Source of the DNA: Actinophytocola algeriensis
Lineage (GTDB): Bacteria; Actinomycetota; Actinomycetes; Mycobacteriales; Pseudonocardiaceae
Direction: 5' to 3'
Length of the DNA stretch: 64,000 nt
Assembly: GCF_014203735.1 (NCBI RefSeq)
Contig: NZ_JACHJQ010000002.1
Coordinates: 62,001 to 126,000, forward strand
A program made the translations under genes and the position numbers. Position 1 is the first letter of the stretch, and every line of letters begins with the position of its first letter. The notes under the pieces were generated by a model. The model was given only the letters and a program-made list of their open reading frames with translations, made no database searches and was not told where the DNA came from. Below, in pieces: positions 32,492-43,200 of the stretch.

Positions 32492-32507
32492 CTGTGGTCT
32501 AGACCAC
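32492..32507. promoter_or_regulatory. DasR-type operator (dre), perfect palindrome
   Basis: TGTGGTCTAGACCACA is a perfect 16-bp palindrome with the dre core at 32495-32504, 53 bp before the chitinase ATG. The two cores are 23 bp apart centre to centre. Confidence 0.88.
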
Positions 32508-32559
32508 ATTGTTCAGGTGGGCTTCGACCACACCCCTGCTACCCGACCGGAGGAGTCCG

Positions 32560-34494
32560 ATGTCATCCAGACCGAGGCGTTTCGGCGCTCTGCTGTTCGC
32601 CATCACCGTCGCGTTGACCGGCCTGAGCGCGGGCCCCGCGCAGGCCGCGACCAACCCCACCGCCACGTTCGCCAAGGTCTCCGACTGGGGCACCGGGTTC
32701 ACCGGCCAGGTCGTGGTCAAGGCGGGCACGAGCGCACTGTCCGGCTGGACCGTGGAGTTCGACCTGCCTGCCGGCACCAGCATCGGGTCCGCGTGGGAAG
32801 CGGACATGACCCGCACCGGCGACCACTACCGGTTCGTCAACCGGCACTACAACGGCAGCGTGCCGGCGGGCGCCACGACCGCGTTCGGCTTCAACGGCGC
32901 AGGTCCCGGCGCACCGCTCAACTGCACGGTGAACGACAGCCCCTGCGACGGCTCCTCAGGCCAGCCCGACACGGTGGCGCCTTCCGTGCCCGGCGGCCTC
33001 ACCGCGGGCGACCCCACCAGCACCTCGGTCCCGCTGAGCTGGAGCGCGGCGAGCGACAACGTCGGCGTCACCGCGTACGAGGTCCTCGTCAACGGCCAGA
33101 CCACCCCGTCGGGCACCACCCCGTCGACCTCGTTCACCGTCGGCGGCCTGCAGCCCGACACCGCCTACACCTTCCGCGTGCGCGCACGCGACGCGGCAGG
33201 CAACGTCTCCGCGCTCAGCGCGTCCGTCTCCGCGACCACCGACGAACAGGGCGGTCCCGGCCCCGGCGGGAAACGCAAGGTCGGCTACTTCACCCAGTGG
33301 GGCGTCTACGACCGCGCCTACTACGTGAAGAACCTCGACACGTCCGGCTCCGCCGCGAAGCTGACGCACATCAACTACGCGTTCGGCAACATCGACTCCT
33401 CCGGCCGCTGCTTCCAGGTCAACCAGCTCGGCCAGGGCGACGCGTGGGCCGACTACCAGCGCCGGCTCACCGCGGACCTGACCGTGAACGGCCAGGCCGA
33501 CGTCTACAACCAGCCCCTCGCGGGCAACCTCAACCAGCTCAAGCAGCTCAAGGCGAAGTACCCGCACCTGAAGGTCAACCTCTCCCTCGGCGGGTGGACC
33601 TGGTCGAAGTACTTCTCCAACGCCGCGCAGACCGCCGCGTCCCGGCAGGCGCACGTGTCGTCCTGCCTCGACATGTGGATCAAGGGCAACCTGCCGCAGC
33701 TCGGCGGTGAGCCGCAGGGCGGTCCTGGTTCGGCGGCCGGCGTGTTCGACGGCATCGACCTCGACTGGGAGTGGCCGGGCAGCGAAGGCAACACCGGCAA
33801 CGTGATCCGGCCCGAGGACAAGCAGAACTTCACGCTGCTCCTGGCGGAGTGGCGCCGCCAGCTCGACGCGTACGGCACCACGACCGGCAAGCACTACGAG
33901 CTGACCGCGTTCCTGCCCGCCGACCCGGACAAGGTGACCGCGGGCTTCGAGGTGAACCGGATCTTCGACCACCTCGACTTCGGCACGGTGCAGGGCTACG
34001 ACCTGCACGGCGGCTGGGAGCCCGTCACCAACAACCAGTCCGCGATCCGGCTGCCTGCCGGTGACCCCGGCCCCAAGCCGTACAGCATCGAGATCGCGGT
34101 CAACGCGTGGCGGAACGGTGGCGCACCGGCAGGCAAGCTCGTGCTCGGCATCCCGTTCTACAGCCGCGGCTGGACGGGTGTGGGCAGCGCGAACAACGGC
34201 CTGCACCAGACCGCGTCCGGTCCAGCGCCGGGCCGGTACGAGGCGGGGATCAACGACTACAAGCTGATCAAACCGTTGCTCGGCAGCGGGTACACCCTCC
34301 ACCGGGACGCGCAGTCCGGGCACGCGTGGCTGTTCAACGGCAGCACGTTCTGGACCTACGACGACCCGGTGGAGATCGCCCGCAAGACGGCCTGGATCAA
34401 CGCCAACGGCCTGGGCGGCGCCATGATCTGGTCGATGGACGGCGACACGGCGAACGGTGAGCTGATGACCGCCGTGCACCAGGGCATCGGCTGA
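32560..34494 (+). CDS. Secreted GH18 chitinase with CBM2-like and FnIII domains
   Basis: 644 residues; ATG at 32560 follows GGAGGAG. Signal peptide to AGPAQA. A CBM2-type chitin/cellulose-binding domain (about 30-130: FAKVSDWGTGFTGQVVV, SGWTVEFDLPAG, two flanking Cys) is followed by a FnIII module (about 145-228: TDTV-like APSVPGGLTAG, AYTFRVRARDAAGN) and a GH18 barrel (about 240-644). The catalytic DGIDLDWEW motif places the acid Glu at residue 404; SLGGWTWSKYF is the second GH18 motif. The closest architecture is Streptomyces family 18 chitinases of the ChiC type. It hydrolyses chitin outside the cell. Two dre sites upstream imply DasR repression lifted by GlcN-6-P. Confidence 0.93.
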   Translation: MSSRPRRFGALLFAITVALTGLSAGPAQAATNPTATFAKVSDWGTGFTGQVVVKAGTSALSGWTVEFDLPAGTSIGSAWEADMTRTGDHYRFVNRHYNGSVPAGATTAFGFNGAGPGAPLNCTVNDSPCDGSSGQPDTVAPSVPGGLTAGDPTSTSVPLSWSAASDNVGVTAYEVLVNGQTTPSGTTPSTSFTVGGLQPDTAYTFRVRARDAAGNVSALSASVSATTDEQGGPGPGGKRKVGYFTQWGVYDRAYYVKNLDTSGSAAKLTHINYAFGNIDSSGRCFQVNQLGQGDAWADYQRRLTADLTVNGQADVYNQPLAGNLNQLKQLKAKYPHLKVNLSLGGWTWSKYFSNAAQTAASRQAHVSSCLDMWIKGNLPQLGGEPQGGPGSAAGVFDGIDLDWEWPGSEGNTGNVIRPEDKQNFTLLLAEWRRQLDAYGTTTGKHYELTAFLPADPDKVTAGFEVNRIFDHLDFGTVQGYDLHGGWEPVTNNQSAIRLPAGDPGPKPYSIEIAVNAWRNGGAPAGKLVLGIPFYSRGWTGVGSANNGLHQTASGPAPGRYEAGINDYKLIKPLLGSGYTLHRDAQSGHAWLFNGSTFWTYDDPVEIARKTAWINANGLGGAMIWSMDGDTANGELMTAVHQGIG

Positions 34495-34509
34495 GACCGG
34501 ACAGATGAC

Positions 34510-34547
34510 AGACCGCCCCCGCACCGTGGGCTGTGCGGGGGCGGTCT
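34510..34547. terminator. Bidirectional terminator hairpin
   Basis: A 15-bp stem, AGACCGCCCCCGCAC (34510-34524) with GTGCGGGGGCGGTCT (34533-34547), and an 8-nt loop. It lies between the chitinase and the convergent M23 gene. Confidence 0.88.
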
Positions 34548-34558
34548 CCGTCTTCGGG

Positions 34559-35626
34559 TCAGATGTTGACGCCGCGGGAACGCAGCCACGGCAGCGGGTC
34601 GATCTTGCTGCCGTCCTGGTGCACCTCGAAGTGCAGGTGCGGGCCGGTCGACTGGCCGCGGTTGCCGATCGTCGCGATCTGCTCGCCCGCGGCGACCTGC
34701 TGCCCGACGTTCACCAGTGACTCGTTGATGTGGCCGTACACCGTGACGACACCGCCGGCGTGCTGGACGCGCACCCACAGCCCGAAACCGCTCGCCGGAC
34801 CGGAGTCGATCACCTCGCCCGCCATGGCGGAGTAGATCGGCGTGCCGATGCTGTTGGCGATGTCGATGCCGTAGTGGATGGTGCCCCAGCGGGCGCCGTA
34901 GGTGGAGGTCAGCCTGCCCTGCGCGGGCAGCGCGACACCACCGGTCGCGTCGATCACGTTGCTCTGCGACGCGAGCCCGGCCCTGCGGTTCGCCAGCTGC
35001 TCGACCTCGGCCTTGGCCGCGTCCTGCGCGGCGACCGCCCCGTTGTACGCCTTCTCGGCGGTCACCTTCGCGGTGTTCGCGGCGTCGCGCTGCCGCGTCA
35101 CGTCGGTGAGCGCGGACTGCGCCGCGCGGTCGGCCTCGGACTTGGCCGCGACAGCCGCCTGTGTGGCGGACAGGACGTCGTTGTTCTTGCCCGCGAGCAT
35201 GGTGATCATCGACGCGCGGTCCAGCAGGTCCGACGGGTCGCGCGCACCGACGTAGGCACGCACGGAGAAGGGGTCGCTGCCGTGGCGGTAGCTCGCCGAG
35301 GCGAACTTGTCGAACTCGACCCGCTGGTCACGCTCACGTGTGGTGGCGGCGTCGGCCTCCGCGCGGGTCGTCGTCACCTTGTCCTGCGCCTTCGCCACGG
35401 CCGCGTTCAGCTGGTTGAGCTTCGTCTCCGCGGCCGTGAACTGCTGGAACTTGTCGGCCAGCTGCTTCTGCGCGGCCGTGAGCTCGGCGTCGGCCGCGGC
35501 GATCTGCTCCTCGACGGACTCGGGCTGCGCGGCCACCGCGGACGGACCCGTCAGCACGGTGGCGGCGGTCAACAGGGCGACCAGCGTCGTGAACATGGCT
35601 CGCGTCAGTACTCGACGCGGACCCAT
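34559..35626 (-). CDS. Secreted M23 peptidase-domain protein with coiled coil (EnvC/NlpD-like)
   Basis: 355 residues from ATG at 35626, with GGAG upstream. After a signal peptide (FTTLVALLTAATVLTG to VAAQP) there is a long coiled coil (about 40-215: EEQIAAADAELTAAQKQLAD and similar heptads). A LytM/M23 domain (about 250-350) follows: RWGTIHYGIDIA, GHINESLVNVGQQV, GPHLHFEVHQDG. The zinc site residues H and D of HYGID and the HxH of HLH are kept, so it may be active on peptidoglycan. Such proteins cut stem-peptide bridges or activate amidases at division. The 5' leader is long and GC-rich. Confidence 0.88.
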   Translation of the reverse strand: MGPRRVLTRAMFTTLVALLTAATVLTGPSAVAAQPESVEEQIAAADAELTAAQKQLADKFQQFTAAETKLNQLNAAVAKAQDKVTTTRAEADAATTRERDQRVEFDKFASASYRHGSDPFSVRAYVGARDPSDLLDRASMITMLAGKNNDVLSATQAAVAAKSEADRAAQSALTDVTRQRDAANTAKVTAEKAYNGAVAAQDAAKAEVEQLANRRAGLASQSNVIDATGGVALPAQGRLTSTYGARWGTIHYGIDIANSIGTPIYSAMAGEVIDSGPASGFGLWVRVQHAGGVVTVYGHINESLVNVGQQVAAGEQIATIGNRGQSTGPHLHFEVHQDGSKIDPLPWLRSRGVNI

Positions 35627-35797
35627 AGGCACTCCAGGGGTACAGGGCCGCGCGGTGCGGGGGAACACCGTGCGCACCCGGGGGCGGGGGCGCCGCCACT
35701 ATGCCCGCAGCTTCCCGCGGGGAGCCAGGCATGTTGAGATGAATCACAACATTCCGGTAACGGAGACGACACGTAATGCATCCGGCCGTTGACAAGT
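35627..35797. other. Intergenic leader of the M23 gene
   Basis: 171 bp between the minus-strand histidine kinase end and the minus-strand M23 start. It is rich in GC stems. M23 genes in actinobacteria can carry ydaO-type c-di-AMP riboswitches, but I could not recognise the conserved segments, so none is called. The AT-richer part 35738-35800 is the likely promoter. Confidence 0.4.
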
Positions 35798-37216
35798 TCA
35801 GGGCGCGGCGCCCGGCAGGTCCAGGGAGAACGTCGCTCCCCCGCCCTCCGGCGAGGTCAGCCGGACGGTGCCGCCGTGGGCCTCGGCGATGGCGTGCACG
35901 ATCGCGAGCCCCAGACCCGCGCCGGCGCGATGACCTGCCGCGCCGCCGGTCGAGCCGCGGGCGAAGCGGCCGAAGATCGTCTCGCGGTCGGGCTCCGGCA
36001 CGCCGGCGCCGTGGTCGGTGATCCAGAACGTCACCTGGCCGTCGTGGCAGGACGAGCCGACCTGGATCTCGTCGCCCGCCGTCGTGTGCTGGACCGCGTT
36101 CTGCGCCAGCTGCACGACTGCTTGTGTGACACGTTGCGGGTCGAGCCGGGCCGTGCACTCGCCGATCGACGCCAGGCGCCAGTCGCGGTCGCCCAGCGCA
36201 CGGCACTTCGCGTACAGGTCGCCGGTCAGTTCCGCCACCTCGACCGGCTCCGGCCGCACGAAGTCCGGGCGTTCCGCCTTCGCGAGCATCAGCAGGTCCG
36301 CCACGATCCGGCCCATGCGGTCCAGCTCGTCGGTGCACAGCCGCACCACCGCGGCCCGCTCCGCGGGGTCGTCGCCCATCAGCTCCAGATGGCCGCGCAC
36401 GATCGTGATCGGGGTGCGCAGCTCGTGGCTCGCGTCGTCGACGAACCGGCGCTGCGTGCCGAACGCCTGCTCCAGCCGGTCCAGCATCGAGTTGAACTGC
36501 GACGCGAGCGCGGCGATGTCGTCGCGGCCCGCGATCGGGATGCGCTGGGTGAGGTCGCGTTCGGTGATCTCCGCCGCGGCCCGTCGCACGAGCCGCACCG
36601 GCGCGAGGATCCGGCCCGCGACGAGCCACGCGACGAGCGCCGCGACCACGAGACCCGCGGCACTGACCACCACGAGCGTCTGGATGGTGTCGTCGATCTC
36701 GGCCCGGTCGCGGTCCACGAGGTAGCCGACGACGAACGCGCCCCGGTCCCCCACCGGCCCGGTCACCTCGACCTTGATCCACCGCAGCTCGCCGGCGTCG
36801 GTGTCGGCCGCACCGCTCGGCGCGTCCGACGCGAGGATCGGGTCGAGCACGTCGGGCCTGGTGGCGAGCCGGAACGGCTCGCTGCGGTCCTGTGCGAGGA
36901 CCTCGCCGGGCGCCACCCAGCCGACGATCACCTCGTCGTCGTCCGGGTGCTGGCGCTGGAGGTGGTTGAACAGCAGCTCACGGACGTCGCGGAACGGCTG
37001 CTGCGTCGCCCGGTCCACCCCGCCCCGCGCGACGCGGCTCAGCTCGCCCGCCTCCTGCTCGAGTGCCGACGTCACGTCCGCGTCGATCCGCTGCATCAGG
37101 AACGTCCTGGTCACGAGTGTCACCGTGACCAGGACGATCGCCATGAGCAGCAGCATCCAGCCCATGATGCGGACCCGTGCGGGCACGACCCGGCGGGCCC
37201 GCACGGCATCCGTCAC
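35798..37216 (-). CDS. Membrane-bound sensor histidine kinase
   Basis: 472 residues; GTG at 37216 (a TTG at 37219 is possible). Two membrane helices (about 18-38 and 182-203) bracket an extracytoplasmic sensor of about 145 residues. HAMP follows (LVAGRILAPVRLVRRAAAEI, DLTQRIPIAG). HisKA has DDASHELRTPI with phospho-acceptor H264, and HATPase_c has N, G1 and G2 boxes (VVQLAQNAVQHT, TDHGAGVPEPD, GAGLGLAIVHAI). The gene lies only about 12 bp after the giant beta-helix gene on the same strand and is probably read from the same transcript. No regulator is next to it. The likely partner is the divergent OmpR-type regulator 9.9 kb away, beyond the giant gene. Confidence 0.92.
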   Translation of the reverse strand: MTDAVRARRVVPARVRIMGWMLLLMAIVLVTVTLVTRTFLMQRIDADVTSALEQEAGELSRVARGGVDRATQQPFRDVRELLFNHLQRQHPDDDEVIVGWVAPGEVLAQDRSEPFRLATRPDVLDPILASDAPSGAADTDAGELRWIKVEVTGPVGDRGAFVVGYLVDRDRAEIDDTIQTLVVVSAAGLVVAALVAWLVAGRILAPVRLVRRAAAEITERDLTQRIPIAGRDDIAALASQFNSMLDRLEQAFGTQRRFVDDASHELRTPITIVRGHLELMGDDPAERAAVVRLCTDELDRMGRIVADLLMLAKAERPDFVRPEPVEVAELTGDLYAKCRALGDRDWRLASIGECTARLDPQRVTQAVVQLAQNAVQHTTAGDEIQVGSSCHDGQVTFWITDHGAGVPEPDRETIFGRFARGSTGGAAGHRAGAGLGLAIVHAIAEAHGGTVRLTSPEGGGATFSLDLPGAAP

Positions 37217-37228
37217 CAAAAGGTCACC

Positions 37229-40200
37229 TCATCCGAATGTCACCACCAGCCGCGGCGGGTTGTCAGAGCCCTTCTCCCGGCTGTTGAAGCCCTGCTCGTG
37301 ACCGCCGCCGTTCTCCGCGGCGTCCCTGATGAGGAAGCCGTGGTTCGTGCCCGCGTACATCGCGGACACCTGCTGCGCCACCGACCACTGGCGCCACCCC
37401 GACCCGGACGCGACGGTCGCCGCCGGGCCCCCGGTGCCCGGCTGGTTGTTCCAGCGCACGTTGCCCTCGGTCCAGGCCGAGGTGACCTGGAGCGCCTGCA
37501 GCGTCCGTCCGGATTTGTCGGACGAAGCGTACATTTCCAGCTTCGCGGCTGTGACCGTGCATCCCGCCGGGACCTGCGGCAACGCGAACCGGACGAGCAC
37601 CCGCGCGTTGTTGCCGGACTTGCTGTCGAGCTTCACCACGCTGTCCTGCCCGTAGTTGCTCGACGCGGAACTCTGGAGCACCCACGAGTCCGCGTTCGCC
37701 CCGACCGTGACCGTGCCACCGGCCGCGCACCCACCCGTGACGGTCCACGTGTGCACCGCGGGTGTCGGGTCGGTGTTGCCCGCCGCGTCGGTGGCGGCCA
37801 CCCGGAACTCGTGCGCACCGAGCGCGAGCCCGGTCCGCGTCGCCGGGGACGTGCACGGGGTGAACGCGGCCCCGTCGAGCGAGCAGGTGAACGCGCTGCC
37901 CGGCTCGGACGACGAGAACGTGAACGCCGCCGAGGTCGCGGTCGTCGACCCGGTGGGAGCCGTGTCGATCACCGTCTGTGGTGGTTCGGTGTCACCGCCC
38001 CCACCGCTCGCGGGACCGATGGTCAGCACCAGCCGCGGCGGGTTGTCCGGCGCCTTCTCCCTGCCGTGCATGGACTGCTCGGCGCCACCACCGCTCTCGG
38101 CCGCGTCCCGGACCAGGAACCCGTGGTTTCCGCTCGCGTACATGGCGTTGACCTGCGCGGCCACCGACCACTGCCGCCAGCCGGAGCCCGACGCCGTGGT
38201 CGCCGCGGCACCGCCGGTGGCGGGCTGGTTCGACCACGTGACCCCGTTCTCCGTCCACGGCGCGGTCACCCGCAGCGCCTGCAGCGTCCGCCCGCTCGCC
38301 GAAGAGCCCGCGTACAACCGCAGCTGCGCGTCGGTCACCACGCACCCTTCCGGGAGGGACGGCAGCTCGAAGCGGACCAGCGCGCGGGCGTTGTCACCCT
38401 GCTTGCTCGCCACCTTGAGCACCGAGTCCGCGCCGTGGTTGCTGGTCACCGCGCTCGACAGCACCCAGCTGTCCCGGCCGGAGCCGAGCGTCACCGGTGC
38501 GGTCGGGCAGGTCGGCGGCGGTTCCGTGGCACCGGCGGCCCACGTGTGGACCTCGGGTGTCGGGTCGGCGTTGCCCGCCGCGTCGGTCGCGAGGATGCGG
38601 AACTCGTGGTTCCCCGCGGCCAGCCCGGTCAGCTCGACCGGCGAGGCGCACGCCGCGAACGGCGCCCCGTCGAGCGAACAGGTGAACGTCGCACCGGTCT
38701 CGCTCGCCAGGAACGAGAACGACGCGGTCGTGCCCTGTGCCGTCGCCGCCACCAGCGTGGTCTGCGGCGGTGTCGTGTCCGGCGGTGGGATGACCGTCCA
38801 CTGGTACTGCACTGTTTCACCAACAGCGCCGAGTGCGGTGGCGCGCACCGCGAAGTGGTGCATGCCGACGGCGAACCCGGTCAGCGACACCGGCGAGGTG
38901 CACGGGGTGAACGCCGCCCCGTCGACCGAGCACGCGAACACCGACGCGGGTTCCGACGACGTGAACGAGAACGTCGCCGCCGGGTCCGACGTGGACGACG
39001 CGGGGGTGGCCGTGAGCGTCACGACCGGCGCGTCGACCACCGTCCAGCTCCGCGACACCGCCGCGCCCGTGTTCCCGGCGAGGTCGGTCGCCCGCACCTG
39101 AAGGGTGTGCGCACCCGGTTCGACCGACTCCTCGTGCGGCGACTCGCACGGCTCGAACGCGGCGCCGTCGAGAGCGCACTCGAACGTCGCGTACGGGTCG
39201 TTCGCCGAGAAGGTGAACGTCGCCAGGGTCGCCGCGGTCTGGGCGGGCGGACCGGTCAGCACGGTCGTGGCCGGTGCCACCGTGTCACCGGTGAACGTCC
39301 ACGTGTGCCGGACCGGAGTCGGGTCGATGTTGTCCTCCATGTCGACCGCGCGGACGTCCACGAAGTGCGACCCCACCGACAGCGGCGTCGGGAAGTCCGG
39401 GTTCGGGTACGGCCACGGGCTGGTGCACTCGGCGAAGTCCGCTTCCTCGTTGGAGTCGATGCGGCACTCGAAGATCAGCCCGTCCGGTGCGGTCACGTCG
39501 TCCGTGCCGGTGAAGGAGAACGTCGAGTCCGCGCTCGGCGACGCCGGTGTCGTGGTGAACGCGGTGTTCGGCGGCACGGTGTCGATGCCGGGCTCGACCG
39601 TCCACTCGTACTCGGCCAGCTCGTCCGGCCCCGACGTCAGCCCGTCGAGGTCGACGGCCCGCACCCGCAGGCTGTGCTCACCGATCGCGAGACCGGTGTA
39701 CTCGACCGGCGACGTGCACGTCACGTACGGCGCGAGGTCGAGCGAGCACTCGAACCGGGTGACCGGCTCGTTGGCGGTGAACGTGAACTCGGCGCGGCGG
39801 CTCGTGGTGATCTCGTCCGGTGCGGACGTGACCGTCACGACCGGCGGACCGGTCCGCGTCCAGGTGAACACCGCGGGCGTCGGGTCGACGTTGCCGTCCG
39901 GGTCCACGGCCCGCACCTGGAAGGTGTGCGTGCCGAACTGGACCTCCTCCAGCACGACCGGCGAGGTGCACGCGGTGAACGGCGCCCCGTCGAGCGAGCA
40001 CTGGAACGTGGTGTCCGGCTCGTTCGACCCGAACTGGATCACCGCCTCCTCGAGCGGTGTCTGGGCGGGCGGACCCGAGGTGACCGACGTGTCCGGCGGG
40101 ATGCCGACCGGCGGCAGCACCACGTTCCACGTGTGGGTCGCCGGGGACGGGTCCTCCTTGCCGGCGAGGTCCACCGCACGCACCTGGAAGGTGTGCGTGC

Positions 40201-43200
40201 CCGGCGCGAGACCGCTGTAGGTCTGCGGGTTCTCGCAGTCGGCGAACGGCGCGCCGTCGAGGCTGCACTGGAAGTCCAGCTCGTACAGCGGGGTGTTGTC
40301 GTCGGTGCCGGTGAAGGTGAAGCTGGCCGTGGTGCTGCCGCTCGGGTTCGGCGGCTGGCTCACCAGCGCCGTATCGGGCGGGTTGACCTCGGGTGCCATC
40401 GGCGGGCTGCCGTCGCAGACCACGTTGTGGCACTGCTCCAGCTCGACGTTGCCGGTGGCGCGGTTGCCGCCGCCGTCGGTGTTGCCGATCTCGGCGTAGA
40501 TGCCCCACCCTTCGTTGTTGTTGGCGACGTTGGCGGTGACGGTGTGGCCGGCCTTGTTGACCGACATGCCGTCGCCGCCGTTGACGTTGACGGTGTTCTG
40601 CAGGAACCGGTTGCCGGTCGCGGCTGAGGCGTCGGCCTCGACCGCGATGCCCTCGGAGTTGTTCTGCGACACCACGTTCGCGGAGACCGTGTTGTCGAAC
40701 GACCCGTCCCCGATGGCGATGCCCGCACTGTCGTTGCCGGACGTGTTGTTGCCCTCGATGGTGTTGCCCGACGACATGTAGGTCTCGATGCCGTCCTTGT
40801 TGGCCCGCAGGTCGTTGGACTGCACCTGGTTGCCGTCCGCGTTGTCGAGCCCGACACCGGGACCGTTCATGCCGCTGGCCTCGTTGCCGAGCACCTGGTT
40901 CCCGCTCGACGCCAGCACCTCGATGCCGACCTCGCTCTCCGACAGCGCGTTGCCCTCGACCCGGTTACCGGAAGACCCGGCCTGCAACGAGATCGCCTGC
41001 TTCGAGGTGCCAGAAATCGTGTTGCCGGTGACGACGTTGTTGCCAGCGCCGTTCAGGAAGATCGCCATGCCGCTGGTGGTGGCGATCGTGTTGCGCTCCA
41101 ACCGGTTACCCGAAACACCCAGCAGCTCGACCGCGTTCTCCGCGGTGGACCCGACGGTGTTGTCGATGACCATCGCACCGGCCGTGCCGTCGGCGAGCCG
41201 GATGCCGTACGCGTTGCCCGACACCATGTTCGACCGCACGGTGGAGCCGGTCGAACCGTTGTCCGCGTCGGACAGCAGCACCCCCGCCTCCTGGTTGAGC
41301 TGTGCGGTGACACCGGACACGATGCCGCGCGCGGTGCCCGCGTTGAGCGCGACGCCGGTGTCGAACTGCTGCACCGTCCCGTTGGTGATGGTCACCGAGT
41401 CGAACCCGTCGTTGCGGATGCCGGTGCCCTGCCCGATGCCGTCGATGGTGACGCCGCCGAGGTCGAGCGTGATCGCGTTCGCGCCGATGACCAACCCGTC
41501 GGCCGGGCAGTCGAGGAGGTCCTCGGTGACCCGGACGCTCTGGGTGATCACCTGTCCACAGTTGACGGTCATCGGGACCGGCGCCGAGCCGACGGTCCAC
41601 GCGTACAGCGCGGGGCTCGCGTCGGCGTTGCCCGCCGCGTCGACCGCACGGACCGCGAACGTGTGCGGCCCGACGGACAGGCCCGGGTACGTGTGCGGTG
41701 TGGTGCAGGCGGTGAACGGTCCACTGTCGAGCGAACACTGGAACGTCGTGCCGGTCTCGTCGGCCGCGAACACGAACTCGGCCTCCGTCGACACCGTTCT
41801 CGGGTCCGGTCCGGACGCGATGACCGTGTCCGGCGCGGTCTCGTCGACCGGCGGCGGGATCACCGTCCACGTGTGCACCGCCGGCGACGGGTCGGCGTTG
41901 CCCGCCAGGTCGATGGCCCGCACCTCGAACGTGTGGGCGCCCAGCCCGACCGGGTAGGACACCCCGGACGCGCACGTGGTGAACGGTCCGCCGTCGAGCC
42001 TGCACTCGTACACGAGGTACGGGCCCGGGGTGGCGTTGTCCGTGCCGCGGAAGGCGAACACCGCGGATGTCTCACTGCTCGGATCGGTCGGCGCCGCCGA
42101 GATCGTCGTGCGTGGCGGCGACGAGTCCGGTCCCGGCGGCGCCGCGACGACGTTCCACGTGAACGTGGCCGGGGTCGGGTCCGCGTTGTCGAACGGGTCG
42201 ACCGCCCGCACCTGGAAGGTGTGCGACCCCGTGGTGAGGAACGGGTACGAGGCCGGGGTGTGGCACTCGACCCAGTTCTCCGGCTCGGCGGGCGGCGCCG
42301 GGTCCGGTGGCGGGTCGAGCCTGCACTCGTACCGCAGCGCGGTCGCGGGTGCGATGTTGTCGGTGCCGGTGAACGTGAACCGCGCGGTCGCCATGTTGCT
42401 GGACGGGTTCGCGGGCATGGTCAGGAGCTGCGTGTCCGGCGGCACCAGGTCTGCGCCCGGGGTGACGACCGGGGTGCCGAACGCGCACACCACGCCCTCG
42501 CACTGCGGTGGTTCGGCGTTGCCGTTCGCGGTGTTGCCGCCGCCGTCGACCGTGCCGACCACCCCGGTGCCGGTGGCCTGGATGCCCCACGCGAGGTTGT
42601 TGTTGGCGGCGTTGCCGGTGAGGGTGTGGCCCTCGCCGGTCACGGAGATGCCGTCGGCCTGGTTGCCGTGGGTCGTGTTGCCGGACAACAGGTTGCCGAC
42701 CGGGTTGTTCAGGATGTCGAGCCCGTCGACCTCGATCGAGATGCCGGACCCTGAGCCCTGGTTGACCGTGTTGTCCCGGATGGTGTTGCCCAGCGAGTCA
42801 CCGAGGACGTGGATGCCGTCGCCACCGGAGTAGCTCGCGTCGTTGTCCTCGACGACCAGGTCGGTCACGCCGTCCAGCTCGACGCCGCCCGGGTTGAACC
42901 GGACGTCGTTGCCCGCGACGAGCCCGCCGTGCGCGTCACCGATCCCGATGCCGGCGTCGGACACCTGGTGCGCGGTGTTGTTCACGACCTCCAGGAAGTC
43001 GGCGCCGTGCGCGACCACACCGCCGTCGCCGGTGGCCGTGAAGGTGTTGTCCCGCACCACGTTGCGGTGCGAGCCCTCCTCGATCACCAGGCCGCCGTCG
43101 CCGGTGTCGGCGATGGTGTTGCCGCGGATCTCGTTGTCCGGCGAGGCGAGCAGCAGGAACCCGCCGTCGCTGTTGATCGCCGGGTCGGCGGTGATGCCGG

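Noticed and set aside
35627-35797. ydaO-type c-di-AMP riboswitch before the M23 peptidase gene
   Set aside because: Position is plausible and GC stems exist, but the conserved core segments could not be identified by eye.
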